A stretch of DNA of 64,000 bases, taken from positions 16,666,785-16,730,784 of the forward strand of contig OY848918.1 of the NCBI GenBank assembly GCA_963693285.1, written 5' to 3'. The position numbers and the translations under genes were made by a program. Of the stretch, positions 25,201 through 40,200 are shown one piece after another (the first letter of the stretch is position 1; every line of letters begins with the position of its first letter). The notes below the pieces were generated by a model. That model had not been told where the DNA came from, made no database searches, and saw only the letters and a list, made by a program, of their open reading frames with translations. This DNA comes from Xestospongia muta (Eukaryota > Porifera > Demospongiae > Haplosclerida > Petrosiidae).

Positions 25201-28200
25201 GGCTATAATTCTAATTTCAAATGACCATATAATATTATTACTTATATCAAGGGCTGAGGATGACATAAGATGACAATTTGTACATCTGTGGTTTGTAATA
25301 CTATATAATAGTTTAAAATGCATTCTAATAAAGAACCATCATCATTACTATCTTGCATATAATCTACAAGTATACTTTGTTTGTTGACAAGCTTTAGAGA
25401 TCAATGACCTTGTTATATCAATACTATACATATGTTACTAATATATGTATCATAATGTAACATCAAAGTAAGACAATTTTAAAAATATATTAAAGAAGAT
25501 GGTATTACAAGTATGTACAAACATAGTTATGATCTATTTAATTAGCTGAATTGATGAGGCAGTAGTATCATAAGATACTCATACTCATATACTAGTATCA
25601 CTTACACTATAAGTACATGTCTATTGTGATGAACTACATTACCTTTTTTGGCTTCTTCAATCAAATGTAATATAGTAGCTTTGTTCTTCTCATTAGATTT
25701 AACTTTGTCTGCAGCTGTTTCACCTTTATTGTTCTTAATGGTAGCATCAGCTCCATTTGATAAGAGTAATTTGATGGATTCCATTTTACCCTTAGAGCAT
25801 GCGTCATGTAATGGGGTGTCACCATCCTATGTAATGAAATAATATCACATATCATTAGATATGATACTGAGTGAATTACTTTGTAACTGATGTCTACTAT
25901 TGATTATGCTGATCATGAGCAGGAGAAATCAATTATCATCACAATAAAGATGCCAGTATAGTTATATAAAATGTTAGAATTAATACAAGCAGTAGTTTGT
26001 AAAGATTCACTCATACTGAAGATTCTATTATACAAGTCTAATTATTCTCTCAATGTAAATATCAGAGCATATTTCTACAAGTAATAAACAGTATCCTAGT
26101 ATATTCTCTATGCTATCATTTACAATATCAAACAATTTAATTTATATCATGTAATAAACATAGTGAAACACTGACTATAATTATAGTTAGTGCTAGGGTT
26201 ATAGTAAATACAGACATGTTGTTTATATTGTGATATATGTTAACTAATATTATTCTAGCTTATATCTGATATTACTAGCACCTCATATGTTGTAATAGTA
26301 GGCAGAACTTGAATGTACATAAACAAATAGACAGAGTTCAAGTGGTATGCTGTCATTATTTTATCTTTTTACTTAAATTGGCATATCTGCTTTTCTATGA
26401 AGGCTTTTGCATCTATTAGAACCCAAAGCTACTTACTGTCTCTGTGATTATCAGTAAGTTGAAGTCAGAAACTACAAATTTTGTAATACCAGCAGACAAC
26501 CAATGTTTAAGTTCATACCATTGTTAAAGCACGCTATAATACAATAATGATAACATAGTCTACTATATCACTGATTGTTAGAGACATAAAAAGCACTAAA
26601 AGTATATCAACATAACTCTTTATGATTGTTTGATTTTACCAAGACCTTTATAACTAGAGTAAAGAGCCTTCAGCTAAACAAACAACTGATGTAATAATAA
26701 TTATATTATAAACACAGTTAATAATCAGATTTGATAGAGTATTTCTTATTTTTAGTTTGTTAATATTGCTTACATGATAAAACAATCAATGTTAGATGAT
26801 AAAACAACAAGTAGATACACAATTATAAACACATTAGTACTATACTACACGTTGAAGCAATGATTTCCTTATAATATCTGACACTAGCAAACATATTTCA
26901 ATTATATCCCTTATTTGGCAGATGTGATGAATATGTGATAACAATAATCATTAGGAAGATCTTGATGTTAAAAATCTGTGACATAGCCTATACTGTAAAT
27001 TTTGTCAACTGTAATTACTAAAGCTGGCTTGAATTAACCTTCATATGTTTATACCATATTAAGGTACTACTTGTCTATCTATTGTAATCAAAATCAATTT
27101 GTTCTATTGATAGAAAATCTGTGAAGGTTCTTCCAATATTCAGCTGACTTGTTAGTAAAGTAATTAAAGTAGGCATCACGTTCTAAGGGAATAAATTGGT
27201 ACTTTAGTTTTTGTAGGCATTATGTCATCTTGTGTTAATATTAGCTACTACAATAATCACTTTCATTTGTGTAGTTATTTTAGGAGTGTCCATATAACAA
27301 CTTATAGGAGATGATTAAACCACAAATATCTACATAATTACATGTATTAATAACAACATTACATACAAAATAAGGTCATGTATAATAATAACATATATAA
27401 ATAATGGAAATACTTACTGTGTCAATGACATCCAGTGATGCACCAGCTTTAATAAGTACATGAGCTGTTTTAGAATTGCCCCAGTAAGCAGCCCGGTGAA
27501 GAGGAGTTCTCTTGTACTACGTAAAAAATATGCCAGTATTTATGATCAGTTAAGGTTAGAATATACAGCTACATCTAATGATACATTACAAAGGATAGAT
27601 AAAATAACTCAATATCATTTCACTAATGTATATAGATAGGTTAACACTCTATGTGTTGTCAGCAGTGGTATTCATTATAATATTTTTTTCTATTATGCCC
27701 ATTAAAGTTTGTTGTTAATTGTTTATTTGTATAACAAACTAGTGTAAAAAATCAACAGTAAGTACTTGATTGTTTTATAATAGTACTATAATTTTCATTG
27801 ACATAGATATGACCAATGAAGAGTCAAAAGGCACACAAAGAATTTTTATATTTTTTTATAAACGTTTATTATTTTTTGTGACATTGTTTGTTTCTGTATG
27901 TACTACTTCATCATATGATATACTTGTCTTAATATAAAATACAAAACTGACAAGTAAATGTTAAAGTATACTCAAGTATGCAATATAACACTTGTTTGCA
28001 CAAGGTAAGGCACTTCAAATAGACTATGAGGCTATAGGCAAGTGATCTACAAGACTTATCATGATCAAGTCTTGTGATCTATACAGGAATCTCAAAAGGA
28101 CAATGTAAAACTGAACCACAATTTAGTCGTATTGCTATATAGTCTTTGACAAGGAAGAAAATGTTTGTACAAGGCTTAGAGCCTTTGTGATCACTTAATA

Positions 28201-31200
28201 AGGCTCTGAACTAAAGACAGAGCTCATCTAATACAAGTTTGTTGTTAATTGTATGCTTACCAGTATAACAGACTAATCTAACAATCAACAATCTGTACTT
28301 AGTTGCTTTACAATATTACTGATAGTTAAAGTAGTTGAGACTGAGGTAGAGAAAGAACTTTTGATTCCACTGATAATGGCAAGACTTCATTCTCTAGGGT
28401 AGAGTACTTTCTTCGAGGAAAAGAATGAACTTTTGATTCCCTAGAAAATGGCAAAACTTCCATCTCATTGAGTTTTTGTGTTCGAGGTAGAGAATGAAAG
28501 TTTCATTCCCCAAAAAAACAAGACTTTCTTCTCATGGGTAATGGCAAGACTTCCTTCTTTAGGGTCTACTGAAAATGGCCAGACTTCCTTATCTAGGGTT
28601 GAGTAATTGTGTTCAAGGTAAAGAATGAACTTTTGATTCCCGAGAAAATAGACAGACTTAGGTTAATGGCCAGAATTTCTTCTCTAGGGTTGAGTAGTGT
28701 GTTTGAGGTAAAGAATGAACTTTTAATTCTTTAAACAATGGCCAGATCTCCTTATCTAGGGTTGAGTAGTTGCGTTCGAGGTAAAAAATAAACTTTTGAT
28801 TACCTAGATATTGGCCAGATGTTCTTCTCAAGGGTTGAGGAATTCTGTTTAAGGTAAAGAATGAACTTTTGATTCTCCAGAAAATGGCCAGACTTCCTTC
28901 TATAGACAAATGGCCAGACTTCCCTCTCCAGGGTCCCGAGAAAATCGCCAAAATTCTTTATCTAGGGTTGAGTAGTTGTGTTCGAGGAAAAGAATTAAAT
29001 TTTGATTCCCAAGAAAATGGCTATACTTTCTTATCTAGGATTGAGTATTTGCGTTCAAGGTAGAGAATGAATGTTTCATTACCCAGAAAAAGGCAAGACT
29101 TCCTTCTCACGAGTGATGGTCAGATTTTTTCTCTAAGGTTTAGTAATTGTGTTCGAGGTACAGAATGAACTTTGATTCCCCAGAAAACTGACCAGACTTC
29201 TTTATCTAGGTCAATGGCCAGACTTCCTTCTCTAGTGTCACCAGTAAATGGCCAGAATTCATTCTCTAGGGTTGAATAGTGTGTTCGAGGTAAAGAATGA
29301 ACTTTTAATTCTTTAAACAATGGCCAGAGTTCCTTATCTAGGGTTGAGTAGTTGCGTTCAATGTAAAAAATGAACTTTTGATCGCCTAGATAATGGTCAG
29401 ACATTCTTCTCTAGGGTTGAGTAATTCTGTTTGAGGTAAAGAATGAACTTTTGATTCTCCAGAAATGGCCAGACTTCCCTCTCCAGGGTTCCCAGAAAAT
29501 GGCCTGAACTCTTTATTATGATTTGGCACCTTAAGGATAATAGTTTTATGTAGGTGACTGTGAAGTATTAGAGCAGAGACAAGCATTTTATCTTTTACTT
29601 ACAACAGTAACAGGGAATAGAGACAGTGGTCTTTCAGAAACAAGTGGTAACCTTATCTTGAGCTGTATCCAGTCCTGAAAGGTAAGATTAACTTCAACCC
29701 ACAGACATTGTTGCAACATTTGAATATCCCATAGTCACAAAATTCCATAAGCTGCCTTAGTGATGTGATAAATGTAGAAATTTACTCTTCATCAACATCA
29801 ACTACTCTCCCTGTTCACGACATGATATTGAACTTGAATCTTTCAATTAAAATTAACAGCTTTGGGTGATAGTGTCCTTGCAATGTCTTTGTTGGCCTTC
29901 CACTTGATTAACCGATTATATGTGAAACTCTATTAAACCACAAATGCACGTGGCAGCGAAATTTATTTCAAGAAAAATTAGATGAAAGGCACTAAAGTGT
30001 CAAACCTCGCTGAAATTTCTAAGTTATTTATAATTGCTATGCTAGCTTAGCTATGATGTTGTTATTGCAAAAAAATTTATTAGCATTCCAGAAGGTGTGG
30101 TCATAAAATGGTAAGCTTTGTCATTCTGTAATGCTCATTAATTGTTGCCTGTTTTATAGCTTTGGTATGTTTGTGAAGCAGTAACTGAGTAAGTGATAGT
30201 ATCATTCAATTGCCAAGCAAGATTAAGTGCTAAATTCGTGATGAAAAGTTTCTCTGATACTTTACATGACGCTTTAAAATGTATCAATATTTCATATACA
30301 AAATTTATTGTAACTTGAAGATAAAACGTTCTTTGGAAATGTCCCATAGTACAAATATAAATCAATATATTAACTATTAGTAGCAGTGTTTTCAGTGCTT
30401 TGAGACGTTTATGAATCAGTTACTTCGCTCCAGGTCCATGTACAATCTTGAAAACACTTTTCAGAACGTTTCTGAAGATTGCTTCGACCAATGGCCTTCT
30501 GTCTTGCTGATGCATACTCTTCTAAGATTGTCTACAACATACTAAAAAATCTCCACATTAAGTTTTTTATTTTTTGATAAAACGGGACCTTACCTCTGCA
30601 GCCTGAGAATTCTTTGCAAGTTTTAAGCTTTCGTTTTCTTTGATGATACCCTTGATACTACTGTTGTAAACTGCACATGTTTTTCTATTCGTAGCTAAAT
30701 GTTGGTAGATGCTAACGCTTCACTTGCCAAGTTATAGCAGTTTTAAAACAATCCCCGGTAACAGACAGTGTAGACACACACACACTGACAGACTACAGTA
30801 ACCTCGCTTTGCGCCCACGCGCAACGAGGTTAAAAATGACCTTTTTAGGTTGACCTGCAAAGAGGCAGTTTTACTGAAAGAACTAGGCAGATTGGTATAG
30901 AGAAGCTTCGTTCAGATTGAAGATGAGTTCGAGAAGTAGACATCTATATCTTGAAAGTTGGCTGTAGACATTACTAGGACGGAGATGTAGTGGCGTGAAA
31001 GTAAAGCACTTTTTTTGTAAACAAGCTAAAGCAAGTGGTTCGCTGAATCTGAAGCTGCTATACAAACTACTGAAGGCATTGATATGTCTTTTCAAAGCTA
31101 GAAACATTTGAAGTAACGTAAGTTTTTTGAACTATAGAGTATTACTAAGCAGTATGTACACATTAAATTTTTTCTGTTTCTGCTCATACAATAGTGACAA

Positions 31201-34200
31201 TTGCTCATGATTGTTGCACCCATTGGCAATTTTTATCTTTTTTATGATAGGTTTAGTAAATGTTACAATGTCATTATAGGAAACTGTATATGATCAGTAG
31301 TGATCATTATACTTAACAATTGCACTCAGTAAGAAATATCAGAGTAGATAACTAATCCTCTATTTGTGAATTATTGGTGATTCAGTTGAAGCTGTTAGCC
31401 AGATAAACAGGCTTTACAAATGACACAACAAAGAGCCTGTTGTACTTACCATCAGATAAATAATTGTTTACAGGCATAAATCTGATAACATTGATGCCTG
31501 GCATTGTTATAATATCTTTGATGAACTATGTTTTTATAATATTGCATCCACAACTCCTTATTCTCTCTTACAATAGTACCAGTCTGTGTTGAGAGCTGTC
31601 AAAACTACACCAATGTTGCACCAAGTATATAATATACACCAGCTGGTTGATTGTACTCATTAGATCTAAACTTTGAGATTGTTCACATTGTATTTGGTAA
31701 ATATAACAAGATACATTGTAGTGAAGGTGGGCTAAGATTGTCATTTATTCAATACTTTGGTACTTCCAATTGTACCTTGGTTGTCAAATATTGTTACTTG
31801 AGAAGCTGTAGAATCAGTTATAAAAAAAATGTCACACTTATTGGGTATTTATCAGAGTTTTCTTGAATTGATGCAAGTGATAGCATATGCTTTGGTATTG
31901 GAAAACAAGTTCCAGCATGAATTGACATTTGTTTCATTGACATGACCACAATTCAAATAACAAGCTTTATTGATCAATTGAATCACTGGCATGTTGACAA
32001 TTCAGTAATTGGTAAGTTGAACAGGATTGGGAAAGTAAGACAGTTTCAATAGATTCTATAATTGTTGGTGGTTGCTAAATTTAGTCACTCGTTTAAAGTT
32101 GGCATTGACTATAGGTCTGGTAACAGGACCTGTTAATTTCTAGCTATTGGTCCGTCAAACCAAACTACGCCTCATAAAAGTAAAACCACACCTACATAAA
32201 TCATGGCCACTTATGAACTAATGTCATTTGTTGTTGGTAAAACTTTTGCTTCTTATGCCGAGCTAGAAACAAAAAAAGACGTACAAAGAGAACAGATGTT
32301 GTGCAGCTAGTACACAGAGATTCAAGAACTCTTGAAGCTGCTAGAAAAAGAGTGTCAAAAAGAGTAGAAGGGGCAAATGAGGACCTACGCTATCATAGCA
32401 TTAATCTCTCGTGCTTATTCGGTGGTAAAGACTACAAAGCAAAGGGAAAGATTTGAGATCTAACCAAATGTGATTGCAGGGCAAGTTCAGGAGATTGTGT
32501 TAGTCTTGTTATCTTCCTCTATTTAGTACCATAAAGCAGCAATGTCCAGCTGGAATTAAGTTTATTTAACTGATGATAAACAGTTTCTCAAAGTGACTTC
32601 TGTAAATGAAGATCATAACCATCCTGTAACCAAAGTAATTCTATTTACCATCAGATGATATCCATGATGTATGTATCATTTTGAATAGATTATTTATGAC
32701 CATTTACCATGGCAAAAAAGATTGAATAAAGAAGAAAGAGAAGAAATCGCAAAACTTTTAAAAATGAAAATCAATTAAAAGCTACTTCAGCAACATATGT
32801 CTGATATGACAGGAAGTGTGGTGACTTTGAAAGACATCACTAATGTCCAAACCAAAGTGCATCAATTCTCTGACAGAAACAATTTAAAACCACAATGCAT
32901 ACCAGAGAGATGGTATCCATTTCATTGATTAAAGATGTTAAAGTGCATCCATGATCATTTTACTAGGATCTACTGTTGAAGTGTACATGAATGATGAGAA
33001 AGAATTCACTGGGCTATTTATTAAGAACAACATTATGAAGGTCACATCTGCTGCATATCCTGAGCTCATAATAGTTGATGCCACATATAAGTTGAACGAA
33101 CTTCTGATACCACTTTATTTGAATTTTATTGTGAATGGTAAAGGCCAAAGTTAGATAGTAGGACTTTCTTACATCTTTGGAAACAAGAAAATATTCAATT
33201 GTCTCTTCATCAAAAGTGGAACTTCTTGATGACTTACATGGAGACACTGTCATATCATCAGAAGGTAGTCTCTCTGTATCTGCTGTGCAATGTCAATGTA
33301 TGTTCTGGAAAAGTATGAGGCTTCTATGTCAACATATTTTGAAATTTCGAGATTTAAGAGATTTGTCACTATTCTGTCAGGAAAGTATAGATGAGTGTTG
33401 AAAGATATCTTACTTAAGAAAACCTTTGAAGAGAAAGATGAACTTGGTCTTGACACATATTTCCAGATACATAATAAAAATAAATCATGTCATACTTTAA
33501 TTGTTGTGTAGATCACCAATGTTTTTTTCAAAAACCAGGATCAGAATATCTGCAAAATGATGTCCTTGTGTTCACTAGGTTCTCAAGTTGGTATGAGTCT
33601 GTATGATGACTGTTACTCTGTTTTGGTGTGTATTTGTGACAACTGGAAAGCAGGGAAATGTGTTGAGCATACAGAAGGTACTTTGTGTAGCCATGGCATT
33701 TTGTGTGTTTTCTGTAAAGTCATGTACATGTATGTAGATGGTAATGAATGTGATAATGATTGCCAAGATGATGAAGTAATTTCTAGAGATGGATCTAAAG
33801 ACAAACAGGAAGTACTTATGGGCAAGGGCAGTTTTGAATTTTATCTCTACTAACTGATTTTGTAGGAGAAAACAATTAAGAGACGATTGGAGAGATACAC
33901 GTACAAGATGGATCAGACAGCTTTGATGCTAATGAATGCTTAAATGGTAAGAGGTGCTTTTACTTGAGCAAGACAATGGTGATACATACGGGTTTGGCTA
34001 CAATCATGATTCCACCAAGACTGAAGAAGCGTGGAAGGCCAAAGGGTGGTGAGTTAATTGTCGTTGGTCTACCAAGGAAATGTCACAATCATGGAAGGCA
34101 AAAGGTTAACTGTTGTAGGTTTACCAAGGAAATGTCAGAATCATGGCAAGCCTATACCTTTTATGAAGAAAATGCCCACAGAAACAGAAAAGAATAAGTA

Positions 34201-37200
34201 CTTCATTACACAGCATACTTATCATTAAACTTCTTAGTTATTTTGAAGTTGTTTGTTGATGCCAATGTTGTTGATTCTGCGATTAAAGGTTCTCTTATTA
34301 ATGAAGACAATATTGAGGTCTGTCCAAAGACAATTTCCTGCTCCTGTTTAGATTAAAATGTATCCATTAAAAGCTGTAGGAAATATTTTTCTCCTGATGC
34401 ATGGGTCAGTGTTAAGGCTGTTGTTGAGGTATTCAAGAATCATCATATTTGGTACTGTGTTTGGTTCAAGAATCTAATTGATGATGATAAGGAAGATTCC
34501 ATTGTTTGTGACTCATGGTTGAAATGGTTTCATTTCCATTGCATTAGTTTGAAAAGTCCTCCCAAATCAAAGTTATGGTACTGTTGAATTTTCCATATCG
34601 TTACTGATAAGTTGTGAAACTTCATTGCAGTATCTATGATTGCAGTTCATTAATCATTAAGAATTTTTATTGAAGTGGGTATAGTTTTACTTATTACATT
34701 TTTGAGGCGTGGTTTTGATTGCCGGACCAATAGCACCAACAGTATAATTATCGTTAACCGATTATACAATAAATTCTATTAAACAGGGAATACATGTGAC
34801 TGGAAAAATCTATTTTTTAAGAAAATGACCTTTTTGGATTGATCTGCAAAGAACGAGTTGTACTGAAAGAACTAGGCAGAGTTGCCTAGTATAGGAAAGC
34901 TTCGTTCAGATAGAAGATGGGTGATGTAGTTCTAAGTATTTCAAGTAATTACTTATTACTTTTTTCATGTCAATTACAAAACAGGTAAATTAAGTTGTGT
35001 AGATGATATTGTTACCATGATGAAAATGATTTCATTTTAAAAAAAATTCAAATGTGTTTCATTTTTTACAATGTGTGATTCAGCATATCAAGTAAATATG
35101 ATAATAGTTGTGGTATAGTAGTAGCAATATATCCAAAGTCATCATGAGAGCAGCTAGTTAGTTATAAAATTAAAAGCTGATGTTCTTTACTTTTATTTAC
35201 CTAAGATCACCATTTGTAAAATTGTTTGTTCGTTAATTGTATCCTCATCCCTTTTATGAAGTCACAAATTTGTTTAATGAATGTTTATCCATTATCTATG
35301 CTCATAATTTTTGTCATCATCCTCATAAACACTGAAGTCCTTGTTACTGCCAGGAAACATTGTCATGTTCCTCACATATAAGCTGTAAATCATCTTCTGG
35401 AATAAAATGTTATCTGTCATACATTTCTATTCAAATATTGGTTTGTTTTTTATTTTATTATCAAGTATATTATCATAAGCAAATCTGTTGTGTTTTTCCA
35501 TGTGTGGGCGTTCATAGCTCCAGTAGGTGTTTGTGCAAACTTGGTACAGAACAATAGTGTCATATCATGTCTTGCTATGCAAATTATAGAGCCCAGCTGA
35601 TATCTATTGCATCATCGTCGTTTAGTAACAACATCTTATGAGGCAATTTGTTTCTATTGTTCAAAAAGTGTTAATCTTTGACACCTTAAACTCGTCGTTT
35701 GTAGTTTGTAAATTTGCAATGTTTGTTCATTGGAATTATGATATCCGTAGCCGAATCGGTACTATTGTATTAAAATTCGAATAGGAGAACCTGGCATAAC
35801 TCATGTACGACTGATTTGGATATTTTTTTTGATTAAGTGTGTGAAATAAGTAATCTTGTGTAATCTGTGTTTAGAACAAGCAACAGTTGTAACATTGACA
35901 ACGACTATGTTTATGAAGTTAATATTTGGTCATGTGACTACTTTGATCCCAGGGAAGAGCCTGTCTTTATCTATGAGATGTAAGTGGCATTGTTCTTTTA
36001 ATCTAATAATGTAACAGAGGACAAGAAGGTCCCTGTGTTACTAAGCATAGTTGGTCCTAAGAACTATGTTCTCTTATAACATTTGTTGCTGCCAGCTAAA
36101 CCTAGTGACAGTTTTACTTGCAGATTCAGTCAATGCCTAATAATAACTTAGAGAACTGTATAGTAGGTATATGACATATTAATAGAGAACTGTATGTATT
36201 ATGTACACACAAAGGTTATATTAATAATTCACATATAAATATAAACTTCATAACATTTGTAAAGAGGAGATGCTACATCATAATATTGTATCCATGACAA
36301 CATTATGTGTTGTATGTAGTAGTTATGGGGTAATGAATATGGTTAATTAAATTGAATGCATTTAACTAATGGTTTTTACATTCTACAAGTAGTAATGATA
36401 ATGTAGAAGCTGGTCACATTGACACTGTAATCACTAGTATGTAGCATAGTAAATATTTTATACTAACCACATCAATAGTATCTAGATTAGCTCCATTTTT
36501 AATTAAAAATGTAGCAACTTCAGTGTTTCCATAACGTGCAGCCCTATGCAAAGGAGTCCACTCCTAAAAGGTGTAGACAATAATACTATACAAAATAATA
36601 TGTGTACATAGACTGTACTGGTACACTATGTCACAATGTTAACAACTACTTTAAATTGTCTTACAGTATAACTAATTGTTTTAACAATGTAGGTATAGTG
36701 TGATGATATAAGTTTGATATTACTGATGTTATAATATATCTATGTGTACCATACAGTGATATGATGAGGATAAATAGGTGATTATATAGGAAATACTGAA
36801 CATGGAACATGACCTTTACTAGTTTTGATATAGTGTTTTTGTACTAGAACTATAAGTAAATTTAGCACTTCATTTTACTTTAGTTCTAGTAACAACATAG
36901 GATAATACTCTACTAAATTTTTTTCAATTCAAGGTAATAGAACTAGTAGTTAATTTCATTTGTATTACTGTGGTGCCTTATAGTAAGTTGTGGTTTGGGC
37001 ATATAGTGATATCATCCGGTAACAAAGTGGTCCTGTAGCAATGTAGTATAATTGTCCTGTAATGTTGTAGTAGTGGAGTCTACTTGGCATAATCCAGTTT
37101 ATGAGTTCTTCCATACAGAATTTCAGATAAAACCTATAGTTCAATTGTCTTCTTAATTATATGTCCTCTACCTAAACTGTAGTAAATTGTTGATCTAGTC

Positions 37201-40200
37201 TGGATGATTATACACACTAATTGTTAGTTATACTGTAGGTGATTATGCAATAGACTATTATTTTAACAGATAAGCCAAAAATGCTAACCACTGGGCCATC
37301 ATATACTAAACAGATGAAGTGTGGGTGTAATGTACTTACAAGACAGTACATATACAGTATATACACAAAGGTACATGAACTCATATCAGGTTTAAACATA
37401 ATGAGATATAAAATTGTTAGCAATGAATAAAGAAACTAAACTCATAAAGTTAGTAATGAATAGTTTTGCTTGTATAATCAGTGTAGATCATCTCAAAATA
37501 ATTATATAATGAATATGTTTACTCAGAGCCTATTTGATAGATAATACTTTGTCCTTGAAAGGTTCAAAAGACTGTAAGAACTCCAAAATATGCACTTTTG
37601 TCATTATATCAAGCTAATACCTTATTTCACTAAGTCCAGTTTTCTATAAACTATCTTAATAATACAGCATTGATATGTGGTTATTTTGTTACTTTAAATA
37701 TATGAATATTACAATAGCGAAACCCCCTTCATGTCATCAATGCTTAATATTGATTACATGTAGTCATTACCATTGTTTGACAAGTGTTTATGAACTAATT
37801 AGAGTATTCATGAACCATTATGAGATTATGAGATACAATATTCATTATGAATATATCACTAGATACACCCTTCAATGATAGTGAAATGTCAGTTATGGTT
37901 ATTCCCTTGTGTTATTATATAAGGACTTAATGCCAGACTATAACTATAAATGAGATACTGAGCTTCTAATACAACATACTCAATCCATTATTAAGTATAA
38001 ATCACTAAAGTTATTTATAGTATACTTATATTACATGTATAAACATTTAAATGGATACGCAAGACTCACTGAAAACACTACTACAATGTCTAATATAATA
38101 ACTTCATGTTTAACTAAACTATACTAATTATGAGATAATGAGAATGTTGAGCATATAACACAAGTATTCTATTCCAATAAACATTAAATCAACATGTACT
38201 GTCAATACATGCACTAATAGATGATATATATGTACATTCCTATATTCTATAGAAATTTTTGTATCATTGTAATAATAATAATACAATATTTTTTAGTTAA
38301 AAGGTTAATTTAAACAGAAACCTTAACTGACATCCAGTCACAGGTAATACTTACAGTTAACTTGTATAAGATATAGCCAAATAGACAAATTCTATTGTAC
38401 ACTATTCAGTAATACCTATATAATTGTTTGACCTTTCATTACTATCAGTGTAACAATCCCCTTTTTACATGTACTAACATATCATGTACAAGAGCTAATA
38501 GACAGTCTAGATTATAACAAACCTACAATACTTTAGTGACATATATTACCTTGTAACAGTACAATATGAACATTATTAGGAGAACTTCTATTGACATTTA
38601 GATTTTTAATACATGTTTAATCTATTATATAGTATACACAAAGGCATCCATATATATGGCAAAAAATTGTGGTTTCTTTGTGCAGCTACGTTGTAATAAA
38701 TAATATTTACAGTCATAGCAATTTATGAATATAATTATTGAAGAATATGATTTTCATTTAACCTTGAAATTTAGAATTCAAACACATGTAATTTGTAATA
38801 CCTCAAAATTGTTGGATTACCTCAAAATGTATGTTCTTAACTTAGTAATAAGTCAAAAATTATTTAACAAAAAGTATTGATATATATAGATCAATAACAT
38901 GTGCCTTTTTTATAACTATAATGCTCAGATAACCCCAATACATTATATAATATAAACAATCACACTACATATCCCTTCTTAAGTGTCTAATAATTGAATC
39001 TCTCGGAAGGAGCGATAGTTACACCTGTTCTTGATCGAGTCATAATAGGACATCTGTAAGGTGTCGATTCTGAAACTGGATAGGGTGTACCTTCTGGTCT
39101 TCTTCGATTCCTACGCAATTGTCCTGTAGGAGTTTCAACCAGATAAGATCTTGGGGTGGAGGCAGTTTATGTACAGTCCCTGGAATGTCTCCATCTAACC
39201 ACACAGGAGAGTCTTTCAAAATTGATACCAGAGGACGTGCCCAATGGTGATGATCATAGTCCTTCTTCTGTTTCCTTTTGAACTCTGCTTCTTTCTTTCT
39301 GAAATTCTCTAGATACTTCCAATCAGGTTTTAAAAAGTCTTTGAGCATTGGTAAGGGAGTCCTCAGCTTTCTGCCCATAAATAGTTCGGCTGGGGTAAAC
39401 CTGCACCAGGTAAGAGGTGTAGCTCTATAGCTGAGTAATGAGAGATAAGGATCTTCTTTATTTTTAAGTAAATTATTAACATTTCTGACTTTCCTCTCTG
39501 CTTGGGCATTCCCTTGAGGGTAGTGTGGACTACTTGTAATGTGTTTGAAGCCATAGGTCTTGGCAAAATCCTTCATCTGCTAGGAAATATGCAGTGGGCT
39601 ATTATCACTCACCATCTTTTCTGGAATACCATGCCTAGAGAATAGAGACTTGAGAGCAGTGATTACACTAGTAGACGTAGTTGACATCAGCTTAATGATT
39701 TCTGGAAACAGTGAGAAATAGTCCACAACTAACAGGTATGTGATCCCCCTTTTTTCAAATAAATCCGTTCCAATCTTCTGAAAGGGATACTCTGGTAACT
39801 GAGAATAGATCATTGGTTCCTTTAATGAGATAGTCTTCTTAGAGCAGATGGGACATTTTTGGACCATTTAGTAAATCTCAGAGGAGATTCCAGGCCACCA
39901 CACAATTGATAATGCTTGCTCTCGACACCTTTGAATACGTTCATGGCCTAGGTGAATCCTTTCTAAGGTGCACTCTTCTAGTGACCTGGGAACAACAATA
40001 CACATGTCATAAAATAATAAATCCTCATATATTGAGAATTACTTCCTTTCTCTCCAGTACTGTTTGAGGTCACTTGTTATTTGACCTTTGCTAGGCCAGC
40101 TTTTCTCACTATATTCCTTTATAGCTGAGCAGAGTGAATCATCTTTTTGTGCATTTCGGTACTTGTTCAGTTGTGATTCTGTAGTCGGGAGATGGCTGAA

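Noticed and set aside
28380..29520. CRISPR array
   Set aside because: Eukaryotic context, contiguous diverged units without unique spacers, unit about 72 bp.
33014..33825. Minus-strand frames within the Mutator-like element
   Set aside because: Shadows of the plus-strand transposase and SWIM coding.
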